This document shows positions 6,402-15,958 of a DNA stretch of 64,000 nucleotides, in pieces. Position 1 is the first letter of the stretch; the number at the start of each line of letters is the position of its first letter. Both the position numbers and the translations under genes were made by a program. A model generated the notes under the pieces. That model was not told the DNA's origin. It searched no databases and saw only the letters and a program-made list of their open reading frames with translations. This stretch comes from Psychromarinibacter halotolerans (lineage in GTDB: Bacteria > Pseudomonadota > Alphaproteobacteria > Rhodobacterales > Rhodobacteraceae). The stretch lies in assembly GCF_029168315.1 (NCBI RefSeq), contig NZ_JARGYD010000005.1, forward strand, positions 62,001-126,000, read 5' to 3'.

Positions 6402-7484
6402 CTATTGGGTCTCGATCGGAATCTTCAGGCGGATTGTCGTGCCTTTGTCGCCGGATGTCACGTCCCGTTCGGCGCCCAATTCCATCATTAGCCCAAGCAC
6501 GACCCGGCCACCGACGGACTTGGTCTTCGGCCACTCGACACCCTCGGCGAAACCGATGCCGTTGTCGGCGATGGTCACTTCGATCGCGGTGGCCCCCAGT
6601 GGAATCATAGAAACGTTCAGCACGCCCTCGGCCCGGCCCTCGAACGCGTGTTGCAGCGCATTCGTCATGATCTCGGACAGCAGAAGGCCGATCTTCGCGG
6701 CGACCTCCGATCCGCAGGTCGCATCCTCGATCTGCGAATTCACGCGAATCCCGGCCCGACCGTCCAGATGCGCGGTCGTGCTGACCAGCCGGGACAGGTA
6801 CGACCCAAGCGACACGTTGCCCGTGCGATGAGACACCGTGGGTTCGCTGAGTTCTTCGTACAGCAGCAGCAGCGATTCCACCCGGCGCGCCAAGGATTGC
6901 GTGGGCGCGGGATCGGGTGACGAGCGGCCCTGCAACCGGATCAGGCTGACGATCATCGCCAGATGGTTCTTCACCCGATGCTTCAGTTCGCGCAGCGCCT
7001 TCTGAGTCACGTTGGCCGAATTGCTGGCCTCGGCGTCGGACAGCGCCTTCTGGATGCCCAGGAAATGGGTCAGATTGCCCTCGGTGTCGTACACCGGGCT
7101 TAGAAGCAGGCGGTTAAGGAACTGCACGCCGTCGGCGCGATAGTTCACGATGTCGATCGTCGTCTCGGTTTCAGCCTTCAAAGCGTCGCGGATGCGCTGA
7201 AGGTCATCCTCGTCGGTTTTCTCACCTTGAAGAAAACGACAGTTGCGCCCGATTGCCGAACTCGGGCCATAGCCCGTCACCCGCTCGAACGCGCGGTTGA
7301 CGTAGACAATGGGATTGTCCGGCAGGGTCGGGTCCGTGAGGACCATCGAAATCGGGGAGTCGGCGAGTATGCGAAACGCCTCGCTATCCGGAAGCGTGTT
7401 TAAATTGGTTTCCTTGTCCATCGGCACTGCGGTGTCATGTTCCTGTCCAAAGTGAAATCGCCCGTCAGCCATTTCCGCTTTCAC
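6402..7484 (-). CDS. LOV-domain (blue-light) histidine kinase, HisKA_2 type
   Basis: Predicted soluble blue-light sensor kinase, 360 residues. The LOV domain (about 35-147) has the flavin-adduct motif GRNCRFLQ with C82, the FMN-contacting NYRADGVQFLN (114-124) and the terminal FLGIQ glutamine. The dimerisation and phospho-acceptor helix is LKHRVKNHLAMIVSL (167-181; H169), typical of HisKA_2/HWE-type kinases. The ATPase has the N box EIMTNALQHAF (271-281) and DNGIGF (307-312). No membrane segment is seen. Candidate starts are GTG 7484 (given), ATG 7472 and ATG 7421; none has a clear ribosome site. It lies between scoA and scoB. No response regulator is in the window; related kinases often feed the PhyR-EcfG stress response. 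Confidence 0.92.
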   Translation of the reverse strand: MKAEMADGRFHFGQEHDTAVPMDKETNLNTLPDSEAFRILADSPISMVLTDPTLPDNPIVYVNRAFERVTGYGPSSAIGRNCRFLQGEKTDEDDLQRIRDALKAETETTIDIVNYRADGVQFLNRLLLSPVYDTEGNLTHFLGIQKALSDAEASNSANVTQKALRELKHRVKNHLAMIVSLIRLQGRSSPDPAPTQSLARRVESLLLLYEELSEPTVSHRTGNVSLGSYLSRLVSTTAHLDGRAGIRVNSQIEDATCGSEVAAKIGLLLSEIMTNALQHAFEGRAEGVLNVSMIPLGATAIEVTIADNGIGFAEGVEWPKTKSVGGRVVLGLMMELGAERDVTSGDKGTTIRLKIPIETQ

Positions 7485-7597
7485 AGCCCTGTTTTCAAGG
7501 CTGTCTCAGGGGGGACATCGTCAGTGTTTCAAAAATGTGAATGGACGTAACATTTGCCGTGCCTCTCGTGAGACGCAGGCTTCGCCTTCGGCAAAAG

Positions 7598-7620
7598 ATT
7601 GCCGCCCAAGGGGCGGCAAT
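7598..7620 (-). terminator. Terminator or attenuator after scoA
   Basis: ATTGCCGCCC, loop of three, GGGCGGCAAT, followed on the minus strand by CTTTTG. It lies 10 bases past the scoA stop and ahead of the LOV kinase, so scoA may be transcribed largely apart from the kinase and scoB. Confidence 0.7.
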
Positions 7621-7629
7621 CCGCCGGTA

Positions 7630-8325
<696 letters not shown>

Positions 8326-8385
8326 GAATTCTCCCCTCCGCACGGTGGTCGCCTTGGTTGTGGCGTGACCGACGGCCGGAGTCAA

Positions 8386-8416
8386 CGAAGGCGGCCCGTT
8401 GCCGGGGCCGCCTTCG
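8386..8416 (-). terminator. Hairpin after the L,D-transpeptidase gene
   Basis: CGAAGGCGGCCC (8386-8397) pairs with GGGCCGCCTTCG (8405-8416). On the minus strand only a TT follows, so termination may need more than the hairpin. It lies between the transpeptidase stop and scoA. Confidence 0.55.
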
Positions 8417-8446
8417 GAATTCTGCCTTCAAGACAGCCGGTTGCGA

Positions 8447-9007
8447 TCAGATAAGGCGCACCTGCGTGCCGACTTCGGCCTTGCCGAACAGGTCCACGAT
8501 CATCTCGTTGTAAAGGCCGATGCACCCGTCAGACGACGGCCGCCCGATCTTGCGCGTGTCGTGCGTGCCGTGGATCAGGTAGGCGGGCCAGCTGAGGTAC
8601 AGCGCGTGCGACCCCAGCGGGTTGTCCGGCGCACCGCCCGCGACGGGCTTCCAGTCGGGAAAGCGTTCCATCTGGCTTGCCGTGGGCGTCCAGCTGGGAC
8701 CGACCTTCTTGCGCACGATCTCGGTATAGCCGCGCTTGGTCAGTTCGTCCGTCTTCGGGACCGAGGTCGGGTAGACGTTGTACGTTTCGCCGTCGCCGGA
8801 CCAGTAGTGCAGGGTGCGGTTCACCGTGTCGCACACGATGCAACCCTTGCCGAGCTCGTCGAAATGGTCGCGCCAGTCCTGCGCCTGCCAGCTCGAGGCG
8901 TTGCGGGTCGCGGTCAGTGCGTCCTGCGCGCGGGCGATGGCCGGCAGCATCAGCGCGGCCGCGGCGCCGGCGATGACTTGCCGGCGGTTCATACGAAAGT
9001 TCTGCAT
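8447..9007 (-). CDS. L,D-transpeptidase (YkuD domain), exported
   Basis: Periplasmic cysteine enzyme expected to make 3-3 peptidoglycan cross-links or attach proteins to the wall. 186 residues. The N-terminus has a twin-arginine-like signal (MNRRQVIAGAAAALMLP, residues 6-22, cleaved near ARA). The YkuD catalytic block is HGTHDTRKIGRPSSDGC (146-162) with H146 and nucleophile C162. AGGA lies 6 bases before the ATG at 9007, which decides the start; the ATG at 8992 is an alternative. It is preceded by topA on the same strand. Confidence 0.9.
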   Translation of the reverse strand: MQNFRMNRRQVIAGAAAALMLPAIARAQDALTATRNASSWQAQDWRDHFDELGKGCIVCDTVNRTLHYWSGDGETYNVYPTSVPKTDELTKRGYTEIVRKKVGPSWTPTASQMERFPDWKPVAGGAPDNPLGSHALYLSWPAYLIHGTHDTRKIGRPSSDGCIGLYNEMIVDLFGKAEVGTQVRLI

Positions 9008-9159
9008 GGGTGGTCCTGCGGGTTGTCGTCGGTTCGATCCATACCTGCGTCCGGCAGACATGGTTTTCGAGTCACGAATGCTTGATCTTGAATATCAGGT
9101 CGCGAAAGCAACACTCGATGACGCCGGTGGCAAAAATCTGCCAGCCGGCGTCCCGAGGA

Positions 9160-11802
9160 TCAGTCTTCGTCGGCCTCTGCGGCCTTCGTCTTGGCGGCCG
9201 GTTTTTTCGCGGCCGTCTTCTTGGTTGCGGTCTTTTTGGTCGTCGTTTTCTTCGCAGCGGCCTTTTTCTTGGCCGGAGCCTTCTTGCCAGCCTTCGCGGC
9301 GCGTTCGGCGATCAGTTCAACCGCCTGCTCCATGCTCAGCTGCTCGGGCTCGATGGTGTCGGGGATCGTCGCGTTGATCTTGTCCCACTTCACATAGGGC
9401 CCGTACTTGCCCTTGTAGATCGCCACCGGGCCGCCCGCCTCCGGGTGTTCCCCAAGCTCGCGTACCGGCGCCGCCGCCCGGCCGCGCCCGCCGCGCGAGG
9501 CGACCTTTTCGGCCAGAAGCTGCACCGCGCGATTCATGCCAACGGTCCAGACCTCTTCGATCTCGTCGAGGTTGGCGTTGGTGCCGCCCCGGTCCGAGGT
9601 CGATTCCGCGTGTTTGATGTAGGGCCCATAGCGTCCGATGTTGGACCAGACGTTCACGCCATCCTCGGGGTGCTGCCCGATCAGGCGCGGCAGCACCAGC
9701 AGGCGCACCGCCTGTTCCAGCGTCAACTCTTCCGGGGGCCATTGTTTCGGCACCGACTGGCGCGGCGGCTTCGGCTGTTCCTTGGTCGCGGGACCGCGCT
9801 GCACATAGGGGCCGAACCGGCCTTTGAACACACGGATCTCATCGCCCTCGTCCTCGCCCAGCAGCTTGCCTTCGGGCGGGATCGCGCTGGCCTCGGCCTC
9901 GGCATCCGGCGGGCCGAACGGGCGGGTGTAGCGGCAGTCGGGATAGTTCGAGCAGCCGATGAACGCGCCACCCGAGCGCGCGGTGCGCATCGATAGCCGG
10001 CCGTTTCCGCAGTTCGGGCAGACCCGCGGATCGGACCCGTCCTCGGTCGGCGGATACAGATGCGGCGCCAGAACCTCGTCGATCTTGTCCAGCACCTCGC
10101 TGATCCGCAGCTCGGCGGTCTCGTCGATATGCGCTTTGAAGTCGCGCCAGAACTTGTCCAGCACGTCCTTCCATTCGCGATCACCGCTGGTGATGTCGTC
10201 CAGCTCGCCTTCCAGCTCGGCGGTAAAGTCATAGCCGACGTATTTGCGGAAGTAGTTGATCAGGAAGATCGTCACCAGCCGCCCCTTGTCCTCGGGGATC
10301 AGCCGGTTCTTGTCCTTCCGGACATAGCCGCGGTCCTGAATCGTCGTGACGATCGAGGCATAGGTCGACGGACGCCCGATGCCCAGCTCTTCCATCTTCT
10401 TGACCAGCGTCGCTTCGGTATAGCGCGGCGGCGGTTGGGTGAAGTGCTGCTCGGGGGTGATCGTCTTCTTGTCAGCCTTCTCGCCCTGCGTGATCTGCGG
10501 CAGACGCTTGTCGTCGTCATCCGTGGTGGCGTCGTCGCGGCCTTCTTCGTAGATCTTCAGGAAACCGTCGAACAACACGACCTGCCCGGTCGCGCGCAGT
10601 TCGACCTGTCCGTCAGCGCTGCTGACGTCGACGGTGGTGCGTTCCATCCGCGCGGCTTCCATCTGGCTCGCAAGGGTGCGCTTCCAGATCAGATCGTACA
10701 GCTTGCGCTGGTCGGCGTCGGACACTTTCAGTTCGTCGGGCGCCAGCGTCATCTCGGTCGGGCGAATACATTCGTGCGCTTCCTGCGCGTTCTTCGCCTT
10801 GTTCTTGTACATCCGCGGGCTCGACGGCACGTACTCGGCGCCATAGCGATCCTTGATCGCGTCGCGCGCGGCGTGCACCGCCTCGGGGGCCATGTCGATG
10901 CCGTCCGTCCGCATGTAGGTGATGTAACCGGCTTCATACAGGCGCTGCGCCGTGCTCATCGTCTGGCGGGCGCCCATGCCGAACTTGCGGCTGGCTTCCT
11001 GCTGCAGGGTCGAAGTCATGAACGGCGCCGACGGGTTGCGGCTGGCGGGCTTCGCCTCGACCGACTTGACCGACAGGTCGCGGCTGGTGATCGCCTGCAC
11101 GGCCATCTCGGCCTGCGTGGAATTCTCGATGTCGTAGCGGTCCAGTTTCTTGCCGGCCAGCGTGGTCAGCCGCGCCTCGTACTCCTGCCCGCGGGGCGTC
11201 GACAGCAGCGCCTTCACCGACCAGTACTCGCGGGCGCGGAACGCCTCGATCTCCATCTCGCGCTCGACGATCAGCCGCAGGCAGACCGACTGTACCCGAC
11301 CGGCGGATTTCGCGCCGGGCAGCTTGCGCCACAGAACGGGGCTCAGGTTGAAACCGACCAGATAGTCCAGCGCGCGGCGGGCAAGGTAGGCCTCGACCAG
11401 ATCCTCATCGACCTTGCGCGGGTTCTTCATCGCCTCGGTGACGGCGGACTTGGTGATCGCGTTGAACACCACGCGGCTCACCTCGGTACCCGCCTTGATC
11501 GCCTTGCGTTTGCGCAGGGTCTCTTCAAGGTGCCAGCTGATCGCCTCTCCCTCGCGGTCGGGGTCGGTCGCAAGGATCAGCGTCTGGTCGTCCTTCAGCG
11601 CGTCGGCAATCGCCTTCACATGCTTCTTCGAGTCGCTCGCGACCTCCCACAGCATCTCGAACCCGTGATCCGGATCGACCGAACCATCCTTCGGAGGCAG
11701 GTCGCGGACGTGTCCGTAAGAGGCGAGAACGGTGAAGTCGTTGCCCAGATACTTGTTGATCGTCTTGGCCTTGGCCGGAGATTCGACAACGACGACTGGC
11801 AT
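9160..11802 (-). CDS. topA: DNA topoisomerase I
   Basis: Type IA topoisomerase that relaxes negative supercoils, 880 residues. The Toprim domain starts MPVVVVESPAKAKTI and has ATDPDREGEAISWHL (78-92). The catalytic tyrosine is Y296 in ITYMRTDG. One clear C4 zinc ribbon follows (CPNCGNGRLS...GCSNYPDC, about residue 600), then repeated C-terminal domains with the FKGRFGPYVQRG and YKGKYGPYVKW motifs. The last 45 residues are a Lys/Ala-rich, histone-like tail built of KKTA-type units, which probably adds non-specific DNA binding. dprA lies upstream on the same strand, a common arrangement in alphaproteobacteria. Confidence 0.97.
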   Translation of the reverse strand: MPVVVVESPAKAKTINKYLGNDFTVLASYGHVRDLPPKDGSVDPDHGFEMLWEVASDSKKHVKAIADALKDDQTLILATDPDREGEAISWHLEETLRKRKAIKAGTEVSRVVFNAITKSAVTEAMKNPRKVDEDLVEAYLARRALDYLVGFNLSPVLWRKLPGAKSAGRVQSVCLRLIVEREMEIEAFRAREYWSVKALLSTPRGQEYEARLTTLAGKKLDRYDIENSTQAEMAVQAITSRDLSVKSVEAKPASRNPSAPFMTSTLQQEASRKFGMGARQTMSTAQRLYEAGYITYMRTDGIDMAPEAVHAARDAIKDRYGAEYVPSSPRMYKNKAKNAQEAHECIRPTEMTLAPDELKVSDADQRKLYDLIWKRTLASQMEAARMERTTVDVSSADGQVELRATGQVVLFDGFLKIYEEGRDDATTDDDDKRLPQITQGEKADKKTITPEQHFTQPPPRYTEATLVKKMEELGIGRPSTYASIVTTIQDRGYVRKDKNRLIPEDKGRLVTIFLINYFRKYVGYDFTAELEGELDDITSGDREWKDVLDKFWRDFKAHIDETAELRISEVLDKIDEVLAPHLYPPTEDGSDPRVCPNCGNGRLSMRTARSGGAFIGCSNYPDCRYTRPFGPPDAEAEASAIPPEGKLLGEDEGDEIRVFKGRFGPYVQRGPATKEQPKPPRQSVPKQWPPEELTLEQAVRLLVLPRLIGQHPEDGVNVWSNIGRYGPYIKHAESTSDRGGTNANLDEIEEVWTVGMNRAVQLLAEKVASRGGRGRAAAPVRELGEHPEAGGPVAIYKGKYGPYVKWDKINATIPDTIEPEQLSMEQAVELIAERAAKAGKKAPAKKKAAAKKTTTKKTATKKTAAKKPAAKTKAAEADED

Positions 11803-12128
11803 GGAAACCTCTTTGATTCAGCAATGACTGCTCATGGCGGCGGACCATGTGGCTTCTGCGCAGGGAATGTCAATGTGATGTTCCCGCCGCCGACCGGCCC
11901 GCAATTGGCGACTTTGCGGCCGCTGTTCAACCCCCGCCGCGACGTCGGCCCGCACCGGGACCCCGGACATGTGGCCCGAACCGCCAATCGGTTGAACCCC
12001 GCCGCCGCGCTCGCGCCACGGGTGTCCGCCCCCGGTTGGCGGGGGCCGGACGCGCCATCTTCTTCTCTTTCCAAGTACCTCGGGGGAGTCGCGCATCGCG
12101 CGACGGGGGCAGCGCCCCCGGACCGCCG
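11803..12128. other. 326-bp intergenic region between dprA and topA
   Basis: No convincing gene. It contains a strong hairpin at 12024-12051 (GTCCG-CCCCC / GGGGG-CGGAC) and copy A of the dispersed repeat at 12059-12120. The topA promoter should lie in the left half. Short open frames here are GC-driven and lack conserved features. Confidence 0.55.
12059..12120 (+). repeat. Dispersed intergenic repeat, copy A
   Basis: It starts CTTCTTCT, then TTCC and CCTCGGGGGA, followed by two tandem stem-loops: GTCGCGC/GCGCGAC (12088-12104) and GGGGGC-AGC-GCCCCC (12105-12119). It lies 9 bases past the dprA stop. Copies B (22711) and C (60726, inverted) share the layout CTTCTTCTGTCC...CCCGGGG...GGGGC-AGN-GCCCC. 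Confidence 0.75.
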
Positions 12129-13313
12129 TCACGTCCGGGCCAGAAGGCCCCCGGGACGGCGCTCGATCCGGCCTTCCAGTTCCAGCGTCACCAGTTCCGC
12201 GCCGACGGCCCCGGCGGGGGCGTTCAGATCGCGGATCAACTGGTCCTCGGCAACCGGGCTGGGCCCCAGCCGGTCCAGGATCTGTCCGTGCAACGCCGCC
12301 ACTTCGGCCAGCGGTCGCCGGGGTGGGTCGCGGCGCGGCGCGGGGGGGCTGCCATCGGGCCGCGCCGCAATGGCGGTATCGGCCGTGTCGGCGGTCCGGG
12401 CCTGTCGCAGGAGCATCGGCGCCGCCGTCAGCGCCTCAACCACGTCGGCTGGTCCGCGCACCAGCGTGGCGCCGTCGCGGATCAGCATGTTGCACCCGGC
12501 GGCGCGTCCGTCGAACGGGTGGCCGGGCACCGACATCACCTCGCGCCCTTGGTCCAGCGCGCTGCGGGCGGTGATCAGGCTGCCGGACTTCGCCGCCGCC
12601 TCGACCACCACGACGGCCTGCACGAGGCCCGAGATGATGCGGTTGCGCGCCGGGAAATGCCGCGCCTGCGGCTGCATCCCCATCGGCTGTTCCGACAGGC
12701 GCAGGCCGCGTTCGGCGATTTCCTGCGCCAGTACCGCGTTCTCCGCCGGGTAGATCACGTCGACGCCGCCCGCCTGCACCGCGATGGTGCCGCCCTCCAG
12801 CGCAGCAAGGTGCGCGGCGGTGTCGACCCCGCGCGCCAGCCCCGACACGACGGCAAAGCCCGCGGCGGTCAGCCCCTCTGCCAGGCTTTTCGCCATGCGG
12901 GTGCCAAGGCTGGAGGCATTGCGCGCGCCGACCAGCGCGACAAGCCGCCGGTCCAGCAGCGCCGGGTCGCCAAGGCACCACAGAACCGGGGGCGCGTCAG
13001 ACAATTCGGACAGGAGGGCAGGGTAGGCCGGGTCGCCGATGGCCAGCGGCACCGCGCCAGCCAGCCGGCCCTGACGCAGTTCCTCTTGCGCGACCTCGAT
13101 CGGGCAGGGGGCGTAGCGTTCGACGCCTGCGGCGCGGGCCACGTCGGGCAGCGCGGCCAGCGCGTCAGCCGCCGTGCCGTGTTCAGAAATCAGTCTGTGG
13201 AAAGTGGTGGGCCCGACACGTCGAGAGCGCAAGAGGCGGAACCAGGTGACCCAATCATCCTCGCTTCGGGGTGGGGTGAGGGGGTGGGGTGAAGGGAGTA
13301 ATTCCTCGGCCAT
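12129..13313 (-). CDS. dprA: DNA processing protein DprA
   Basis: Rossmann-fold protein that binds incoming single-stranded DNA and loads RecA during natural transformation. 394 residues. The Smf/DprA core runs from about residue 90 to 295: VGARNASSLGTRMA, SGLARGVDTAAH, QAGGVDVIYPAEN, ARNRIISGL, EAAAKSGSLITARSALDQGR and GAGCN-like RAAGCNMLIRDGA. A C-terminal winged-helix domain (about 330-394) follows a proline-rich linker. It sits upstream of topA and is followed by dispersed repeat copy A. Its presence suggests competence or gene-transfer-agent uptake, but no com genes are in the window. Confidence 0.95.
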   Translation of the reverse strand: MAEELLPSPHPLTPPRSEDDWVTWFRLLRSRRVGPTTFHRLISEHGTAADALAALPDVARAAGVERYAPCPIEVAQEELRQGRLAGAVPLAIGDPAYPALLSELSDAPPVLWCLGDPALLDRRLVALVGARNASSLGTRMAKSLAEGLTAAGFAVVSGLARGVDTAAHLAALEGGTIAVQAGGVDVIYPAENAVLAQEIAERGLRLSEQPMGMQPQARHFPARNRIISGLVQAVVVVEAAAKSGSLITARSALDQGREVMSVPGHPFDGRAAGCNMLIRDGATLVRGPADVVEALTAAPMLLRQARTADTADTAIAARPDGSPPAPRRDPPRRPLAEVAALHGQILDRLGPSPVAEDQLIRDLNAPAGAVGAELVTLELEGRIERRPGGLLART

Positions 13314-13447
13314 TCCAGTTCCGCCAACTTGCAGGACCAGTTATGTCGCCAGAGTGGTTAAAGAGTCGTGAATAGAAACACTGTTGATGCAAAATTTCGC
13401 CAAGACCTTGGCTTGATTGACATAAAAACTCTCAAGGTCTGTCGCGC

Positions 13448-13469
13448 GCGCCGGGCCGGGGCCCGGCGC
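13448..13469 (-). terminator. GC hairpin after tldD
   Basis: GCGCCGGGCC-GG-GGCCCGGCGC, a perfect 10-bp stem just past the tldD stop on the minus strand. A T-rich tract lies about 20 bases further on, so the terminator call is tentative. Confidence 0.45.
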
Positions 13470-13476
13470 CATCGCA

Positions 13477-14898
13477 TCACGCGGCAGAGCCGCCCACGGT
13501 CAGCCCGCCGATCATCAGGGTCGGCTGGCCGACGCCCACCGGCACCCACTGGCCCGCCTTGCCGCAGTTCCCGATGCCGGGGTCCAGCGCCATGTCGTTG
13601 CCGATGGCGCGGATCTTCTGCAAAGAGGTCGGCCCGTCACCGATCAGGGTCGCGCCCTTGACCGGCGCACCGATCTTGCCGTCCTTCACCCGATACGCCT
13701 CGGTGCAGGAGAAAACGAACTTGCCGTTCGTGATGTCGACCTGCCCGCCGCCGAAGCCGACGGCGTAGATGCCGTCCTTCAGATCGGCCACGATGTCCTT
13801 CGGATCAGCGTCGCCGCCCAGCATGTAGGTGTTGGTCATCCGGGGCATCGGGATGTGCGCATAGCTTTCGCGCCGCCCGTTGCCGGTGGGCTTCACGTCC
13901 ATCAGCCGCGCGTTCTGGCGGTCCTGCATGTAGCCGACAAGGATACCGTCCTCGATCAGGACGTTCTTGCCGGACGGCGTGCCCTCGTCATCCACGGTCA
14001 GCGATCCGCGACGGTCGGGAATGGTGCCGTCGTCCAGAACCGTGACGCCGGGCGCGGCGACGCGCTGGCCCATCAGTCCGGCGAAGGCCGAGGTTTTCTT
14101 GCGGTTGAAGTCGCCTTCCAGCCCGTGGCCGACGGCCTCGTGCAGCAGCACGCCGGGCCAGCCGGCGCCCAGCACCACGTCCATCACCCCGGCGGGGGCG
14201 GGCTCGGCCGACAGGTTCACCAGCGCCACCCGCAGCGCCTCGCGCGCGGCGGCTTCCCAGTTCTCGCGGTCCACCAGCCCGGTCAGCCCGATCCGGCCGC
14301 CGCCGCCGTGGCTGCCGGATTCGCGGCGGCCGTTCTCTTCGACGATGACGGACACGTTCAGCCGCGCCATCGGGCGCACGTCGCGGACCAGCGTGCCCTC
14401 GGGGCGCAGGATCTCGACCTCCTGCAACGAAGCGGCCAGCGCGGCGGTCACCTGCACCACGCGCTTGTCCAGCGCGCGGGCGAAGGCGTCGATCTCGCGC
14501 AGGGTGTCGATCTTCACCGGGAAGGCGAAATCCTCCATCGGGTTGCGGTCGCCGTACAGCTTCACGTTCGTGTGCTGCGGCGCCTCGGCCAGAGTGCCGC
14601 CGCCGTCGCCCACCGCAAGCCGCGCCGTTTCCACCGCGCGTTTCAGCGCCTTTTCGGAAATTTCGCTGGAATGGGCATAGCCCGCCGTCTCGCCACGGAC
14701 TGCCCGCAGGCCGAAGCCTTCGGTCGCGTCGTAGCTGGCAGAGCGCACCCGGCCGTCGTCGAACACGATCGATTCCGACCGCCGCCGTTCAAGGAAAAGC
14801 TCGCCGTCATCCGCTCCGGATACCGCCGCGCGCAGGTGCGACAGGGCGTTTTCCTCGTCCAAAGCGGTCTCGAACGGGCGGAACGGAACGTCGGTCAT
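13477..14898 (-). CDS. tldD: Metalloprotease TldD
   Basis: Subunit of the TldD/TldE zinc protease that processes small peptides and CcdA-type antitoxins. 473 residues. The metal motif is HEAVGHGLEGD (about residue 255), and the C-terminal half has the PMPRMTNTYM and GGQVDITNGKFVFSCTEAY blocks. GAGGA lies 9 bases before the ATG at 14898, which was preferred to the ATG at 14931 because that one has no ribosome site. It is divergent from the cta operon, with a shared 184-bp promoter region that contains an FNR-like box. The partner TldE/PmbA is not in the window. Confidence 0.95.
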   Translation of the reverse strand: MTDVPFRPFETALDEENALSHLRAAVSGADDGELFLERRRSESIVFDDGRVRSASYDATEGFGLRAVRGETAGYAHSSEISEKALKRAVETARLAVGDGGGTLAEAPQHTNVKLYGDRNPMEDFAFPVKIDTLREIDAFARALDKRVVQVTAALAASLQEVEILRPEGTLVRDVRPMARLNVSVIVEENGRRESGSHGGGGRIGLTGLVDRENWEAAAREALRVALVNLSAEPAPAGVMDVVLGAGWPGVLLHEAVGHGLEGDFNRKKTSAFAGLMGQRVAAPGVTVLDDGTIPDRRGSLTVDDEGTPSGKNVLIEDGILVGYMQDRQNARLMDVKPTGNGRRESYAHIPMPRMTNTYMLGGDADPKDIVADLKDGIYAVGFGGGQVDITNGKFVFSCTEAYRVKDGKIGAPVKGATLIGDGPTSLQKIRAIGNDMALDPGIGNCGKAGQWVPVGVGQPTLMIGGLTVGGSAA

Positions 14899-14922
14899 TA
14901 GCCAGAATCCTCGGGTTAGGAA

Positions 14923-14936
14923 TTGATCCATGTCAA
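14923..14936. promoter_or_regulatory. FnrL/FNR-like binding site between tldD and ctaC
   Basis: TTGAT-CCAT-GTCAA matches the FNR-family palindrome TTGAT-N4-ATCAA with one change. It lies 25 bases before tldD and 146 bases before ctaC. Oxygen control of the aa3 oxidase operon by FnrL is plausible but not shown. Confidence 0.5.
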
Positions 14937-15082
14937 AAAGCGGCCTAATGCCGCAACACGGATGCTTGAGAGCGTCCCCCTAATATGGTTTCAAACCGCC
15001 AGGACACAACGGGGATTCCCTGCGCGCGCGCAGGACCCGTCAGCCGCGGCGGCAAGAGCCGCCCAGCCGTATGGGAGAGCAC

Positions 15083-15958
15083 ATGCGTTTGAACACGATC
15101 TTTGCGGGCGCCGGATCCGCACTCGCTGCCATCCTCGCCACCGGGACCGCCTGGGCGCAGGACGGCCTTGATGGACTGGAGACGATCGGCAAGCCGATCC
15201 CGAACGGCACCGGCTTTCAGCCCGCCGCGACGGAACTGGCCAGCGACCTGCAATGGCTGGACGGCATGATCCTTGCGATCATCACGGCCATCGTGATCTT
15301 CGTCATGCTGCTGATGCTGATCATCGCCGTGCGGTTCAACCGCAAGGCCAACAAAGAGCCGGCGACCTTCACCCACAACTCGCCGCTCGAAGTGACGTGG
15401 ACGATCGTGCCGATCCTGATCCTTGTCTTCATCGGTGCCTTCTCGCTGCCGACGCTCTTCAAGCAGCAGGAAATCCCGGAAGCCGACCTTGTGATCAAGG
15501 TCACCGGCCACCAGTGGTACTGGAGCTACGAGTACATCAACGAGGAAATCGCCTTCGACAGCTTCATGCTGGGCGAGGACGAACTGGCCGACTACGGCTA
15601 TGTCCCGGACGAATGGAAGCTGGCCACCGACACCGCCGTGGTGATCCCGACCGGCACGACCGTCGTGATGCAGGTGACCGCCGCCGACGTGATCCACTCG
15701 TGGACCATCCCCGCCTTCGGCGTGAAGCAGGACGCCGTTCCCGGTCGTCTGGCTGAACTGTGGTTCAACGTCGAGCCGGGCATGGAAGGCGTCTACTTTG
15801 GCCAGTGCTCGGAACTGTGCGGCAAGGACCACGCCTACATGCCGATCACGGTCAAGGCGGTCACGCCCGAGGAATACGCCACCTGGCTGGAAGGCCCCGC
15901 GCAGGACTACGCCGAGAACCCGGCGCCCCGCGCTGTCGAGGTGGCCGCAGCCGAGTGA
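15083..15958 (+). CDS. ctaC: Cytochrome c oxidase (aa3-type) subunit II
   Basis: Subunit II carries the CuA centre that takes electrons from cytochrome c. 291 residues: a signal peptide (to about AWAQ), two membrane helices (about 55-85 and 100-122), then the cupredoxin domain. CuA ligands are visible in VIHSWTIPAFGVKQD and GQCSELCGKDHAYMPI (two Cys, His, Met), together with the aromatic GHQWYWSYEY electron-entry patch. GGAGAG precedes the ATG at 15083. First gene of the cta operon. Subunit I (ctaD) is not in the window, as in many relatives. Confidence 0.96.
   Translation: MRLNTIFAGAGSALAAILATGTAWAQDGLDGLETIGKPIPNGTGFQPAATELASDLQWLDGMILAIITAIVIFVMLLMLIIAVRFNRKANKEPATFTHNSPLEVTWTIVPILILVFIGAFSLPTLFKQQEIPEADLVIKVTGHQWYWSYEYINEEIAFDSFMLGEDELADYGYVPDEWKLATDTAVVIPTGTTVVMQVTAADVIHSWTIPAFGVKQDAVPGRLAELWFNVEPGMEGVYFGQCSELCGKDHAYMPITVKAVTPEEYATWLEGPAQDYAENPAPRAVEVAAAE

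Noticed and set aside
9160..9294. Repetitive Lys/Ala/Thr coding tract that could be taken for a DNA repeat
   Set aside because: It is the histone-like C-terminal tail of TopA in frame, a known variation of the family.
11818..12132. Possible small gene (104 codons, minus strand) between dprA and topA
   Set aside because: It runs through the dispersed repeat and hairpins and has no conserved features.
10060..12753. Very long open frame (897 codons) on the plus strand, antisense to topA and dprA
   Set aside because: It lies opposite two clearly conserved genes and its translation has no domain; GC-rich codon bias leaves antisense frames open.
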